A stretch of 64,000 nucleotides of DNA, from contig NZ_JAAMRE010000018.1 of the NCBI RefSeq assembly GCF_013522705.1, positions 1 to 64,000 of the forward strand, written 5' to 3'. Under the pieces are notes generated by a model. The model had not been told where the DNA came from, made no database searches, and worked only from the letters and a program-made list of their open reading frames with translations. Source of the DNA: Pseudomonas lurida (GTDB lineage: Bacteria; Pseudomonadota; Gammaproteobacteria; Pseudomonadales; Pseudomonadaceae). Positions 49,842 through 58,003 of the stretch are shown here, piece after piece (positions within the stretch are counted from its first letter, which is position 1; every line of letters begins with the position of its first letter). The translations under genes were made by a program, and so were the position numbers.

Positions 49842-51101
49842 ATGACCACCCAACCACTGCCTGCCGGCAGTTGGCTGAATGCACCTGCCCATCACGCCTG
49901 GCTCGCTGCTGAAGGCCAACGTCTGCTGGGGTTCGCCAAGGCGTCCCGAGTGCCCGAAGGCTTCGGCAACCTCGACGCCACCGGCCAGTTGCCCGCCGAC
50001 GCCCGCGCCGAAACCATGAATACCGCCCGCATGACCCATAGCTTCGCCATGGCCCAAGCCATGGGCTTGCCCGGTTATGCCGATCTCGTGGCCCATGGTG
50101 TCGCCGCCCTCGGCGGCCCGTTGCGCGACCCTGAACACGGCGGTTGGTTTGCCGCGCCCCGTGCGGTGGATGGCAATCGAGGCAAGGCCGCTTACCTGCA
50201 CGCATTCGTGGCCCTGGCGGCCAGTTCGGCGGTGGTAGCCGGCGCACCGGGGGCTCAACAGTTGCTCAACGATGCGATGCATATCATCGAGCAGTTTTTT
50301 TGGAGCGAAGAGGAGGGCGCGATGCTTGAGTCCTTTGCCCAGGACTGGAGCGGCCTGGAAGCTTATCGCGGCGCCAACAGCAACATGCACGCCACCGAAG
50401 CCTTTCTCGCGCTGGCCGATGTCACCGGCGACACGCGCTGGCTGGACCGCGCGCTGCGCATCGTCGAGCGCGTGATTCACCAACACGCCGCCGGCAACCA
50501 GTTCATGGTGATCGAACATTTCGACGTGCACTGGCAACCTTTGCTGGCCTACAACGAAGACAACCCCGCCGACGGTTTTCGCCCCTATGGCATCACGCCT
50601 GGCCATGGCTTCGAGTGGGCACGGCTGTTGCTGCACCTGGAGGCCGCGCGCCTGGAAGCCGGCCTGCCCACCCCGGCGTGGCTGCTGACTGACGCCAAAG
50701 GCCTGTTCGCCAGTGCCTGCGAATATGCCTGGGCCGTGGACGGTGCTCCCGGCATTGTCTACACCCTGGACTGGAACCACCGCCCGGTGGTGCGCGAACG
50801 CCTGCACTGGACCCACGCCGAGGCCAGCGCCGCCGCCCAGGCTCTGCTCAAGCGCACCGGTCAATTGCACTACGAAACCTGGTACCGGCGTATCTGGGAA
50901 TTCTGTGACAACCACTTCATTGACCGCGCCGACGGCAGCTGGCACCACGAACTCAACCCGCACAACCAGCCCAGCAGCAGGATCTGGGGCGGCAAGCCTG
51001 ACCTGTACCATGCCTGGCAAGCGGTGGTGCTGCCGGCACTGCCGTTGGCGCCCAGCATGACCAGCGCATTGAGCGCCGGTACTTATGTCACCAAGTGGTG
51101 A
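49842..51101 (+). CDS. AGE-family sugar epimerase/isomerase (N-acylglucosamine 2-epimerase type)
   Basis: A 419-residue alpha/alpha-barrel epimerase or ketose isomerase of the AGE superfamily. His-rich active-site signatures are seen: NTARMTHSFAMAQAMG, YGITPGHGFEWARLL, NMHATEAFLALADV and RIWGGKPDLYHAWQ. Family enzymes interconvert mannose/fructose, glucose/mannose or N-acetyl sugars. Standing immediately before the glucose importer and sharing its promoter layout, it probably prepares a hexose for the same pathway, mannose being the first guess. Its last codons contain the gtsA operator. ATG at 49842. Confidence 0.85.
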   Translation: MTTQPLPAGSWLNAPAHHAWLAAEGQRLLGFAKASRVPEGFGNLDATGQLPADARAETMNTARMTHSFAMAQAMGLPGYADLVAHGVAALGGPLRDPEHGGWFAAPRAVDGNRGKAAYLHAFVALAASSAVVAGAPGAQQLLNDAMHIIEQFFWSEEEGAMLESFAQDWSGLEAYRGANSNMHATEAFLALADVTGDTRWLDRALRIVERVIHQHAAGNQFMVIEHFDVHWQPLLAYNEDNPADGFRPYGITPGHGFEWARLLLHLEAARLEAGLPTPAWLLTDAKGLFASACEYAWAVDGAPGIVYTLDWNHRPVVRERLHWTHAEASAAAQALLKRTGQLHYETWYRRIWEFCDNHFIDRADGSWHHELNPHNQPSSRIWGGKPDLYHAWQAVVLPALPLAPSMTSALSAGTYVTKW

Positions 51102-51103
51102 CG
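51086..51103. promoter_or_regulatory. Palindromic operator upstream of gtsA
   Basis: TGTCACC-AAGT-GGTGACG overlaps the stop codon of the epimerase gene. It is the counterpart of the operator at 49739-49762. In both places GTTAC lies 33 bases and TTTAxACTCCG 58 bases from the first T of the palindrome. Thus a 70-base module (operator, -35, -10) is duplicated in the two promoters. Confidence 0.65.
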
Positions 51104-51183
51104 TTTGTGCATCCCTTTGTTACCTGCGCCCTGAAAATCCATGTTTAAACTCCGTGCAGCGCAAGCCTAAGACTTGCATGCAT

Positions 51184-51191
51184 AACAACAA
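51184..51191 (+). promoter_or_regulatory. Hfq/Crc-type CA motif in front of gtsA
   Basis: AACAACAA matches AAnAAnAA, bound by Hfq/Crc in Pseudomonas catabolite repression, and lies immediately before the AAAAGGTAC ribosome site of gtsA. A similar AATAACAA is at 55569-55576 before oprB. Such control of sugar uptake genes is known in the genus; not tested here. Confidence 0.5.
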
Positions 51192-51205
51192 AAAAAGGTA
51201 CTCAG

Positions 51206-52492
51206 ATGAACGCGATTAATCGCCTCGCCGTTGCTATTTCCGTTGCCTCGTTGTTCCCCCTCAGTGCATTTGCCGCCGACTCCAAAGGTACGGTGGAAGT
51301 GGTGCATTGGTGGACCTCGGGTGGCGAAAAAGCGGCTGTGGATGTCCTGAAGGCCCAAGTTGAGAAAGACGGCTTCGCCTGGAAAGACGGTGCCGTCGCC
51401 GGCGGCGGTGGCGCCACTGCCATGACCGTGCTCAAGAGCCGTGCCGTGGCCGGCAACCCACCGGGTGTAGCCCAGATCAAAGGCCCCGACATCCAGGAAT
51501 GGGCGTCCACCGGCCTGCTCGACACCGACGTGCTCAAAGACGTCGCCAAAGAAGAGAAGTGGGATTCCCTGCTCGACAAGAAAGTCTCCGATACCGTGAA
51601 GTACGACGGTGACTACGTTGCCGTGCCGGTCAACATCCACCGTGTGAACTGGCTGTGGATCAACCCGCAAGTCTTCAAGAAAGCCGGTATCACCAAGAAC
51701 CCCACCACCCTCGAAGAATTCTACGCAGCCGGCGACAAGCTCAAGGCCGCGGGCTTCATCCCGCTCGCCCACGGTGGCCAGCCTTGGCAGGACAGCACCG
51801 TGTTCGAAGCGGTAGTCCTGTCGGTGATGGGCGCCGATGGCTACAAGAAAGCCCTGGTCGACCTGGATAACGCCGCGCTGACTGGTCCGGAAATGGTCAA
51901 GGCCCTGACTGAGCTGAAGAAAGTTGCGACCTACATGGACGTCGACGGCAAAGGCCAGGACTGGAACCTGGAAGCCGGCAAAGTCATCAACGGCAAGGCC
52001 GGTATGCAGATCATGGGTGACTGGGCCAAGTCCGAGTGGACCGCCGCCAAGAAAGTCGCCGGCAAGGACTACGAGTGCGTAGCCTTCCCAGGCACCGACA
52101 AAGCCTTCACTTACAACATCGACTCCCTGGCGGTGTTCAAGCAGAAAGACAAAGGCACTGCGGCCGGTCAGCAGGACATCGCCAAAGTCGTGCTGGGTGA
52201 AAACTTCCAGAAAGTCTTCAGCATCAACAAGGGCTCGATCCCTGTTCGAACCGACATGCTCAATGAAATGGACAAGCTCGGCTTCGACTCTTGCGCCCAG
52301 ACCGCGGCCAAAGACTTCCTGGCCGATGCCAAGACCGGTGGCCTGCAACCAAGCATGGCGCACAACATGGCCACCACCCTGGCCGTGCAAGGCGCGTTCT
52401 TTGATGTCGTGACCAACTACATCAACGACCCGAAAGCCGACCCGGCCGACACCGCCAAGAAACTTGGCGCTGCGATCAAGTCTGCCAAGTAG
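51206..52492 (+). CDS. gtsA: Glucose/mannose ABC importer, periplasmic binding protein GtsA
   Basis: A 428-residue secreted sugar-binding protein with signal peptide MNAINRLAVAISVASLFPLSAFA, cut before ADSKG. Family motifs: VVHWWTSGGEKAAVDVL at the mature N-terminus and GAVAGGGGATAMTVLKSRAVAG. In P. putida and P. aeruginosa GtsA is the glucose receptor feeding GtsBCD. Its gene is highly expressed; a palindromic repeat follows, likely protecting its mRNA so the binding protein exceeds the permease. Crc-type motif at its ribosome site. Confidence 0.96.
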   Translation: MNAINRLAVAISVASLFPLSAFAADSKGTVEVVHWWTSGGEKAAVDVLKAQVEKDGFAWKDGAVAGGGGATAMTVLKSRAVAGNPPGVAQIKGPDIQEWASTGLLDTDVLKDVAKEEKWDSLLDKKVSDTVKYDGDYVAVPVNIHRVNWLWINPQVFKKAGITKNPTTLEEFYAAGDKLKAAGFIPLAHGGQPWQDSTVFEAVVLSVMGADGYKKALVDLDNAALTGPEMVKALTELKKVATYMDVDGKGQDWNLEAGKVINGKAGMQIMGDWAKSEWTAAKKVAGKDYECVAFPGTDKAFTYNIDSLAVFKQKDKGTAAGQQDIAKVVLGENFQKVFSINKGSIPVRTDMLNEMDKLGFDSCAQTAAKDFLADAKTGGLQPSMAHNMATTLAVQGAFFDVVTNYINDPKADPADTAKKLGAAIKSAK

Positions 52493-52498
52493 GAACTC

Positions 52499-52570
52499 GC
52501 TACAAGCTGCAAGTTACGAGCTGCAAGCGGGCGCGATATGTCTTGACGCTTGCAGCTTGCCGCTTGTAGC
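52499..52570. repeat. Long imperfect palindrome, copy 3 (gtsA-gtsB gap)
   Basis: The left arm starts GCTACAAGCTGCAAG at 52499; the right arm ends CTTGCCGCTTGTAGC at 52570. Same family as 5249-5322 and 29076-29152. It fills almost the whole gap between the genes for the binding protein and the permease. By analogy with malE-malF REP elements it probably raises the ratio of gtsA to gtsB mRNA. Confidence 0.85.
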
Positions 52571-52599
52571 TGCCTTCAGTCTTATTATTGGATTTCCCC

Positions 52600-53508
52600 A
52601 TGAGTTCTGTTGCTGTGTTCAGCAAAGCCTCGCCGTTCGATGCACTGCAGCGCTGGCTACCTAAACTGGTGCTGGCGCCCAGCATGTTCATCGTGCTGGT
52701 GGGCTTCTACGGCTACATCCTGTGGACGTTTGTACTGTCGTTCACCACGTCTACATTCCTACCCAGTTACAAATGGGCCGGTCTTGCGCAATACGAGCGG
52801 TTGTTCGACAACGATCGCTGGTGGGTAGCGAGTAAGAACCTGGCGCTGTTTGGCGGCATGTTCATCGGCATCACCCTGGTGATCGGCGTGACACTGGCGA
52901 TTTTCCTCGACCAGAAAATCCGCCGCGAAGGCTTTATCCGCACCATTTACCTGTACCCGATGGCGCTCTCGATGATCGTCACCGGTACCGCCTGGAAATG
53001 GCTGCTCAACCCGGGCATGGGCCTGGACAAACTCCTGCGTGACTGGGGCTGGGAAGGTTTCCGCCTGGACTGGCTGATCGACCCGGACCGTGTCGTTTAC
53101 TGCCTGGTGATCGCGGCTGTATGGCAAGCCTCGGGCTTCATCATGGCGATGTTTCTCGCTGGCCTGCGTGGTGTTGATCAATCGATCATCCGTGCGGCCC
53201 AGATCGATGGCGCCAGCCTGCCGCGCATCTATTGGAGCGTGGTGCTGCCCAGCCTCCGTCCAGTGTTCTTCAGTGCGGTCATGATCCTGGCGCACATTGC
53301 GATCAAGAGCTTCGACCTGGTGGCGGCCATGACCGCCGGCGGCCCGGGCTACTCGTCCGACCTGCCCGCGATGTTCATGTATTCGTTCACCTTCAGCCGT
53401 GGCCAGATGGGCATGGGCTCGGCCAGTGCAATCCTGATGCTCGGTGCGATCCTCGCGATCATCGTGCCTTACCTCTACTCCGAGCTGAGGACCAAACGTA
53501 ATGACTAG
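52600..53508 (+). CDS. gtsB: Glucose ABC importer permease GtsB
   Basis: A 302-residue inner-membrane permease with six helices. The conserved cytoplasmic EAA-type loop is QASGFIMAMFLAGLRGVDQSIIRAAQIDGASLPRIYWSVVLP region (EAA motif variant with G at the fixed place). ATG at 52600 (MSSVAVFSK); an in-frame earlier ATG at 52588 has no ribosome site. Pairs with GtsC, whose start overlaps its end by eight bases. Confidence 0.95.
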   Translation: MSSVAVFSKASPFDALQRWLPKLVLAPSMFIVLVGFYGYILWTFVLSFTTSTFLPSYKWAGLAQYERLFDNDRWWVASKNLALFGGMFIGITLVIGVTLAIFLDQKIRREGFIRTIYLYPMALSMIVTGTAWKWLLNPGMGLDKLLRDWGWEGFRLDWLIDPDRVVYCLVIAAVWQASGFIMAMFLAGLRGVDQSIIRAAQIDGASLPRIYWSVVLPSLRPVFFSAVMILAHIAIKSFDLVAAMTAGGPGYSSDLPAMFMYSFTFSRGQMGMGSASAILMLGAILAIIVPYLYSELRTKRND

Positions 53509-54346
53509 TTTCGCTTCCAAACCTGCCATCAGCCTGAGTCGCATCGCGATCTACGCAGTGCTGATCCTTGCGGTGCTGTTGTACCTGGTGCCGCTGGTGG
53601 TGATGCTGCTCACCAGCTTCAAGACCCCGGAAGACATCAGCACCGGCAACCTGCTGAGCTGGCCGACCGTGGTTTCCGGCATCGGCTGGGTCAAGGCCTG
53701 GGATACCGTGGATGGCTACTTCTGGAACTCGATCAAGATCACCGTTCCGGCCGTGCTGATCTCCACCGCCATCGGCGCGTTGAATGGCTATGTGCTGTCG
53801 TTCTGGCGCTTCCGGGGTTCGCAGCTGTTCTTCGGTTTGCTGTTGTTCGGCTGCTTCCTGCCGTTCCAGACCGTGCTGCTGCCGGCATCGTTCACCCTCG
53901 GCAAGATGGGCCTGGCCAGCACCACCACGGGCCTGGTGTTTGTGCACGTGGTCTACGGCCTGGCGTTCACCACGCTGTTCTTCCGTAACTACTACGTGAG
54001 CATCCCGGATGCGCTGATAAAGGCCGCACGCCTGGACGGTGCGGGTTTCTTCACCATTTTCCGTCAGATCATTCTGCCGATGTCGACGCCGATCATCATG
54101 GTCTGCCTGATCTGGCAGTTCACCCAGATCTGGAACGACTTCCTGTTCGGCGTGGTGTTCTCCAGCGGCGACTCGCAGCCCATCACGGTGGCGCTGAACA
54201 ACCTGGTCAACACCAGCACCGGGGCCAAGGAATATAACGTGGATATGGCGGCGGCGATGATCGCCGGGCTGCCGACCCTGTTGGTCTATGTGATCGCAGG
54301 CAAGTATTTCGTGCGCGGCCTCACGGCCGGCGCGGTCAAGGGGTAA
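53501..54346 (+). CDS. gtsC: Glucose ABC importer permease GtsC
   Basis: A 281-residue permease with six helices, second half of the transport channel. The EAA loop NYYVSIPDALIKAARLDGAG follows TM4. The start ATG overlaps the gtsB stop by eight bases, indicating coupled translation. It ends two bases before gtsD. With GtsB it forms the membrane part that docks GtsD dimers. Confidence 0.95.
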   Translation: MTSFASKPAISLSRIAIYAVLILAVLLYLVPLVVMLLTSFKTPEDISTGNLLSWPTVVSGIGWVKAWDTVDGYFWNSIKITVPAVLISTAIGALNGYVLSFWRFRGSQLFFGLLLFGCFLPFQTVLLPASFTLGKMGLASTTTGLVFVHVVYGLAFTTLFFRNYYVSIPDALIKAARLDGAGFFTIFRQIILPMSTPIIMVCLIWQFTQIWNDFLFGVVFSSGDSQPITVALNNLVNTSTGAKEYNVDMAAAMIAGLPTLLVYVIAGKYFVRGLTAGAVKG

Positions 54347-54348
54347 TC

Positions 54349-55509
54349 ATGGCTACGCTTGAACTTCGCAATGTAAACAAGACCTATGGCGCCGGCCTGC
54401 CCGACACCTTGAAGAACATCGAACTGTCGATCAAGGAAGGCGAATTCCTGATTCTGGTCGGCCCTTCGGGTTGCGGTAAATCCACGCTGATGAACTGCAT
54501 CGCCGGCCTGGAGACCATCACCGGCGGCGCGATCATGATCGGCGATCAGGATGTCAGCGGCATGAGCCCCAAGGATCGCGACATCGCCATGGTGTTCCAG
54601 TCCTACGCCCTGTACCCGACCATGAGCGTGCGCGAGAACATCGAATTCGGCCTCAAAATCCGCAAGATGCCCCAGGCCGATATCGACGCCGAAGTGGCGC
54701 GCGTGGCCAAGCTGCTGCAGATCGAACACCTGCTCAACCGTAAGCCGGGCCAACTCTCCGGCGGCCAGCAACAGCGCGTGGCCATGGGCCGGGCCCTGGC
54801 GCGTCGGCCGAAGATCTACCTGTTCGACGAACCGCTGTCCAACCTCGACGCCAAGCTGCGTGTCGAGATGCGCACCGAAATGAAGTTGATGCACCAACGC
54901 CTCAAAACCACCACGGTTTACGTGACTCACGACCAGATCGAAGCGATGACCCTGGGCGACAAAGTGGCGGTCATGAAGGACGGCATCATCCAGCAATTCG
55001 GTACGCCGAAAGAAATTTACAACGACCCTGCTAACCTATTTGTGGCAAGCTTTATCGGTTCACCACCGATGAACTTCGTTCCTATGCGTCTAAAACGCAA
55101 AGACGGAAGGCTGGTGGCGCTGCTCGACAGCGGCCAGGCTCGTTGCGAGTTGCCACTGGGCATGAACGACGCCGGGCTGGAAGACCGCGATGTGATCCTG
55201 GGCCTGCGCCCGGAGCAGATCGTGCTGGCGGCGGGCGAGGGTAACGGCTCGTCGAGCATTCGTGCCGAAGTCCAGGTCACCGAGCCCACCGGCCCGGACA
55301 CCCTGGTATTCGTGCAGCTCAACGACACCAAGGTCTGCTGCCGCCTGGCGCCCGATGTGGCGCCGCAGGTGGGCGAGACCCTGACGCTGCAGTTCGACCC
55401 GGCCAAGGTCCTGCTGTTTGACGCCAACACCGGCGAGCGCCTGGGCACAGTCGCCGCATTGCCGGTACCGGGGCACGCCGACAACGTGACCCAGTTCAAG
55501 GGCCGCTGA
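54349..55509 (+). CDS. gtsD: Sugar ABC importer ATPase GtsD
   Basis: A 386-residue ABC ATPase of the MalK/MsmK/UgpC class. Walker A GPSGCGKST, Q-loop VFQSYALYPTMS, signature LSGGQQQRVAMGRA, Walker B IYLFDEPLSNLD and the H-loop in VYVTHDQIEAM. A C-terminal regulatory OB-fold (about 245-386) is present. It provides energy for GtsBC. Two-base gap from gtsC. Confidence 0.96.
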   Translation: MATLELRNVNKTYGAGLPDTLKNIELSIKEGEFLILVGPSGCGKSTLMNCIAGLETITGGAIMIGDQDVSGMSPKDRDIAMVFQSYALYPTMSVRENIEFGLKIRKMPQADIDAEVARVAKLLQIEHLLNRKPGQLSGGQQQRVAMGRALARRPKIYLFDEPLSNLDAKLRVEMRTEMKLMHQRLKTTTVYVTHDQIEAMTLGDKVAVMKDGIIQQFGTPKEIYNDPANLFVASFIGSPPMNFVPMRLKRKDGRLVALLDSGQARCELPLGMNDAGLEDRDVILGLRPEQIVLAAGEGNGSSSIRAEVQVTEPTGPDTLVFVQLNDTKVCCRLAPDVAPQVGETLTLQFDPAKVLLFDANTGERLGTVAALPVPGHADNVTQFKGR

Positions 55510-55595
55510 GTAAGATAAGTTGTTGTTTTAGTTAAAAAAATGTAACCCGCGTTAGATAAAAACAGTTTAATAACAATAAAGACGAGGATGTAGGG

Positions 55596-56942
55596 ATGAA
55601 AAAGCAGCACAACAACACTCGGCTGATCTGCCAACTGTCAGCAGCAGCAGCCCTGGTATTGTCCGCCAATGCGATGGCGGCCGATGCCTTCAGTGCCGAC
55701 TCCAAGTGGATGACCGGCGATTGGGGCGGCGAGCGTACCAAGCTGATCGAGCAAGGTATCGACATCAAGGCCGACTATGTCGGAGAGATGGGCTACAACG
55801 CCCACGGCGGTTACAACAACGACAAGACCGGTCGCTACTCCGACCAGTTCGGCCTTGGCGTGGCACTGGACCTGCAAAAACTGTGGGGCTGGGATAACAC
55901 CCAGGCCAAGATCCAGCTGACCAATCGTAATGGCCAGAACATTTCCAACGACCGTATCGGCGACCCACGTGCCGGCACCTTGAGCTCGTCGCAGGAAGTG
56001 TACGGCCGTGGCCACATGGTGCGTTTGACCCAGTTCTGGATCCAGCACCAGATGTTCGACAACAAGTTGGACGTAAAACTGGGCTACTTCGGTGAAGGCG
56101 AAGACTTCAACACCTTCCCGTGCGACTTCCAGAACCTGTCGTTCTGCGGCTCCCAGGTCGGTAACTACGTCAACACCTGGTACAACTGGCCAGTCAGCCA
56201 GGCGGCTATCCGCGTGAAGTACAACATTACGCCTGAGCTGTACGCCCAGATCGGCGCCTACAACCAGAACCCATCGCAGCTGGAGCATGGCAATGGCTTC
56301 AAGCTCAGCGGCAGCGGCACCAAGGGTACTGTGATCCCGGTTGAATTGGTCTGGTCGCCGAAGGTGAATAACCTGCCGGGCGAATACCGTGTGGGTTACT
56401 ACAAGAGCGCAGCCGATGCTCCGGACGTGCGTAAGGACGTCAACGGTGGCGATGCGGTCCTCAGTGGCGCTGACTTCCGTACCCGCAGCAGCAAGAAAGG
56501 CTACTGGTTCGTTGCGCAGCAGCAACTCACCACCCATAACGGTGACGCGTCGCGCGGCCTGAACATCGCAGCCAACGCCACCTTCCACGACAAGGAAACC
56601 AACCTGGTCGACAACTATCAGTCGCTCATGCTGGTGTACAAAGGCCCATTCGATGCGCGTCCAAAAGACGACGTCGGCATTGGTGCCGCGCGTCTACATG
56701 TCAACAACGACGTGAAGCGTAACTCTGAGCTGCTCAACGCCGCGAACGGTGTCAGCGATTACGACAACCCGTTGTACACGCCGATCCGCGAAACCGAATA
56801 CAACTTCGAACTCAACTACGGCTTCCACGTCACCAACTGGCTGACCGTACGCCCCAACCTGCAATACGTCGTGCAACCTGGCGGCGTGGACAAAGTCGAC
56901 AACGCGCTGGTGGCTGGCCTGAAAATTCAGTCTCAGTTCTAA
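55596..56942 (+). CDS. oprB: Carbohydrate-selective outer-membrane porin OprB
   Basis: A 448-residue outer-membrane beta-barrel. Signal peptide about 1-28 (LICQLSAAAALVLSANAMA) then ADAFSADSKWMTGDWGG, the OprB start. The last residues are ...QSQF with a C-terminal Phe, the barrel assembly signal. OprB admits glucose, mannose and similar sugars and is induced with gtsA. A CA motif lies before its ribosome site, and a terminator follows at 56981. Confidence 0.96.
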   Translation: MKKQHNNTRLICQLSAAAALVLSANAMAADAFSADSKWMTGDWGGERTKLIEQGIDIKADYVGEMGYNAHGGYNNDKTGRYSDQFGLGVALDLQKLWGWDNTQAKIQLTNRNGQNISNDRIGDPRAGTLSSSQEVYGRGHMVRLTQFWIQHQMFDNKLDVKLGYFGEGEDFNTFPCDFQNLSFCGSQVGNYVNTWYNWPVSQAAIRVKYNITPELYAQIGAYNQNPSQLEHGNGFKLSGSGTKGTVIPVELVWSPKVNNLPGEYRVGYYKSAADAPDVRKDVNGGDAVLSGADFRTRSSKKGYWFVAQQQLTTHNGDASRGLNIAANATFHDKETNLVDNYQSLMLVYKGPFDARPKDDVGIGAARLHVNNDVKRNSELLNAANGVSDYDNPLYTPIRETEYNFELNYGFHVTNWLTVRPNLQYVVQPGGVDKVDNALVAGLKIQSQF

Positions 56943-56980
56943 CGCTGGTGCGATAAGCTCCTTCTCTCTGTGCGCATTTT

Positions 56981-57010
56981 GCGGATAGCCATGGCTATCC
57001 GCTTTTTTTT
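56981..57010 (+). terminator. Terminator after oprB
   Basis: GCGGATAGCC / GGCTATCCGC form a perfect 10-bp stem with a two-base turn, followed by eight T. The mutarotase gene follows 31 bases later, so it is probably expressed partly by read-through or from its own promoter. Confidence 0.92.
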
Positions 57011-57040
57011 GCGCAGCACTGTGATACAGGACCGTGGCAC

Positions 57041-57886
57041 ATGCCTGAGCATCCGCTGCAACGCTTTTTCAAATCCCTGCGCCCGCGCCCCGTGTTTGCC
57101 TGGGAGCGCTTTCAGATGCGCGATGTATTGGTGATCGACCATCCGCTGTGTCAGGCGGTGTTCAGTCGCCAGGGCGCGCAACTGCTGCATTTTCAGCCCC
57201 GTGGCCAGAAACCCTGGCTATGGTGCGCGGCCAAGTGGCCGCAGGTCGGCGCCATTCGTGGCGGCGTGCCGGTGTGCTGGCCCTGGTATGGCCGCCACCC
57301 CAGCGAAAACGCCTGGCCGTCCCATGGCTGGGCCCGGCTGATCGACTGGAAGCTGCTCGACAGCAGCAACGACGACGAAGGCGTGCGCCTGCACTGGCAG
57401 TTGCAACTGTGTGACTGGCAGGTGGACCTGCACGCGCACCTTGGCGATACCCTGGAATTGCGCCTGAGCACCGAGCATCAGGACGAACTGCCATGCCAGT
57501 TGAGCCATGCATTGCACGCTTACTGGCGTATTGGTCACGTCGACGAGATAGCGCTGTCTGGGCTCGACGGTGCGCAAGGTTACGATCAGCTCAATCGCCA
57601 GGTGTGTCAGCAGGAGGGCGAGTTGCGCGTGGAGGGCGGATGTCAACGGGTGTTTCAACACGAGGGCGAACTGCACCTCAAGGATCACGCCTGGCAGCGC
57701 GAACTGTGCATCGATACTGGCGAGAGTGCCGACACCGTGGTGTGGCATCCGGGCAGTCGACCATTGTTGGGCGTGAGCTTTAACGAGGCGTCAGGGTTTG
57801 TGTGCGTGGAGTCGGCGATGGCCGGGGCGAGCCTGGCGCCGGGGGAGAGGGCGCACCTGAGTTTGCAGGCTCGGGCTGGAGTTTAG
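57041..57886 (+). CDS. D-hexose-6-phosphate mutarotase
   Basis: A 281-residue aldose 1-epimerase-fold protein of the YeaD group, which interconverts alpha and beta glucose 6-phosphate. Motifs: GAQLLHFQPRGQKPWLW, RGGVPVCWPWYGRHP, HALHAYWRIGHV with active-site His, and VVWHPGS. Close to zwf, it would supply the beta anomer used by glucose-6-P dehydrogenase. ATG at 57041. Expression is probably with the oprB operon; terminator in between suggests lower level. Confidence 0.93.
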   Translation: MPEHPLQRFFKSLRPRPVFAWERFQMRDVLVIDHPLCQAVFSRQGAQLLHFQPRGQKPWLWCAAKWPQVGAIRGGVPVCWPWYGRHPSENAWPSHGWARLIDWKLLDSSNDDEGVRLHWQLQLCDWQVDLHAHLGDTLELRLSTEHQDELPCQLSHALHAYWRIGHVDEIALSGLDGAQGYDQLNRQVCQQEGELRVEGGCQRVFQHEGELHLKDHAWQRELCIDTGESADTVVWHPGSRPLLGVSFNEASGFVCVESAMAGASLAPGERAHLSLQARAGV

Positions 57887-57905
57887 CGTTGTTGCTTATG
57901 GCCTT

Positions 57906-57973
57906 ATCGCGGGCAAGCCCGCTCCCACATTTGGAACGCATTCCCCTGTGGGAGCAGCTGGCTTGCCCGCGAT
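57906..57973. repeat. REPIN (inverted pair of REP sequences)
   Basis: ATCGCGGGCAAGCCCGCTCCC (first unit from 57906) and its reverse complement ending CTTGCCCGCGAT (57973) are in head-to-head order, with GCTCCCACA and TGTGGGAGC inner ends about 17 bases apart. This is the two-REP hairpin unit (REPIN) found in hundreds of copies in P. fluorescens genomes; its RAYT transposase gene is not in this window. Confidence 0.85.
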
Positions 57974-58003
57974 GGCGGCGGTATTGCTGGTAGCGATTGG
58001 AGC

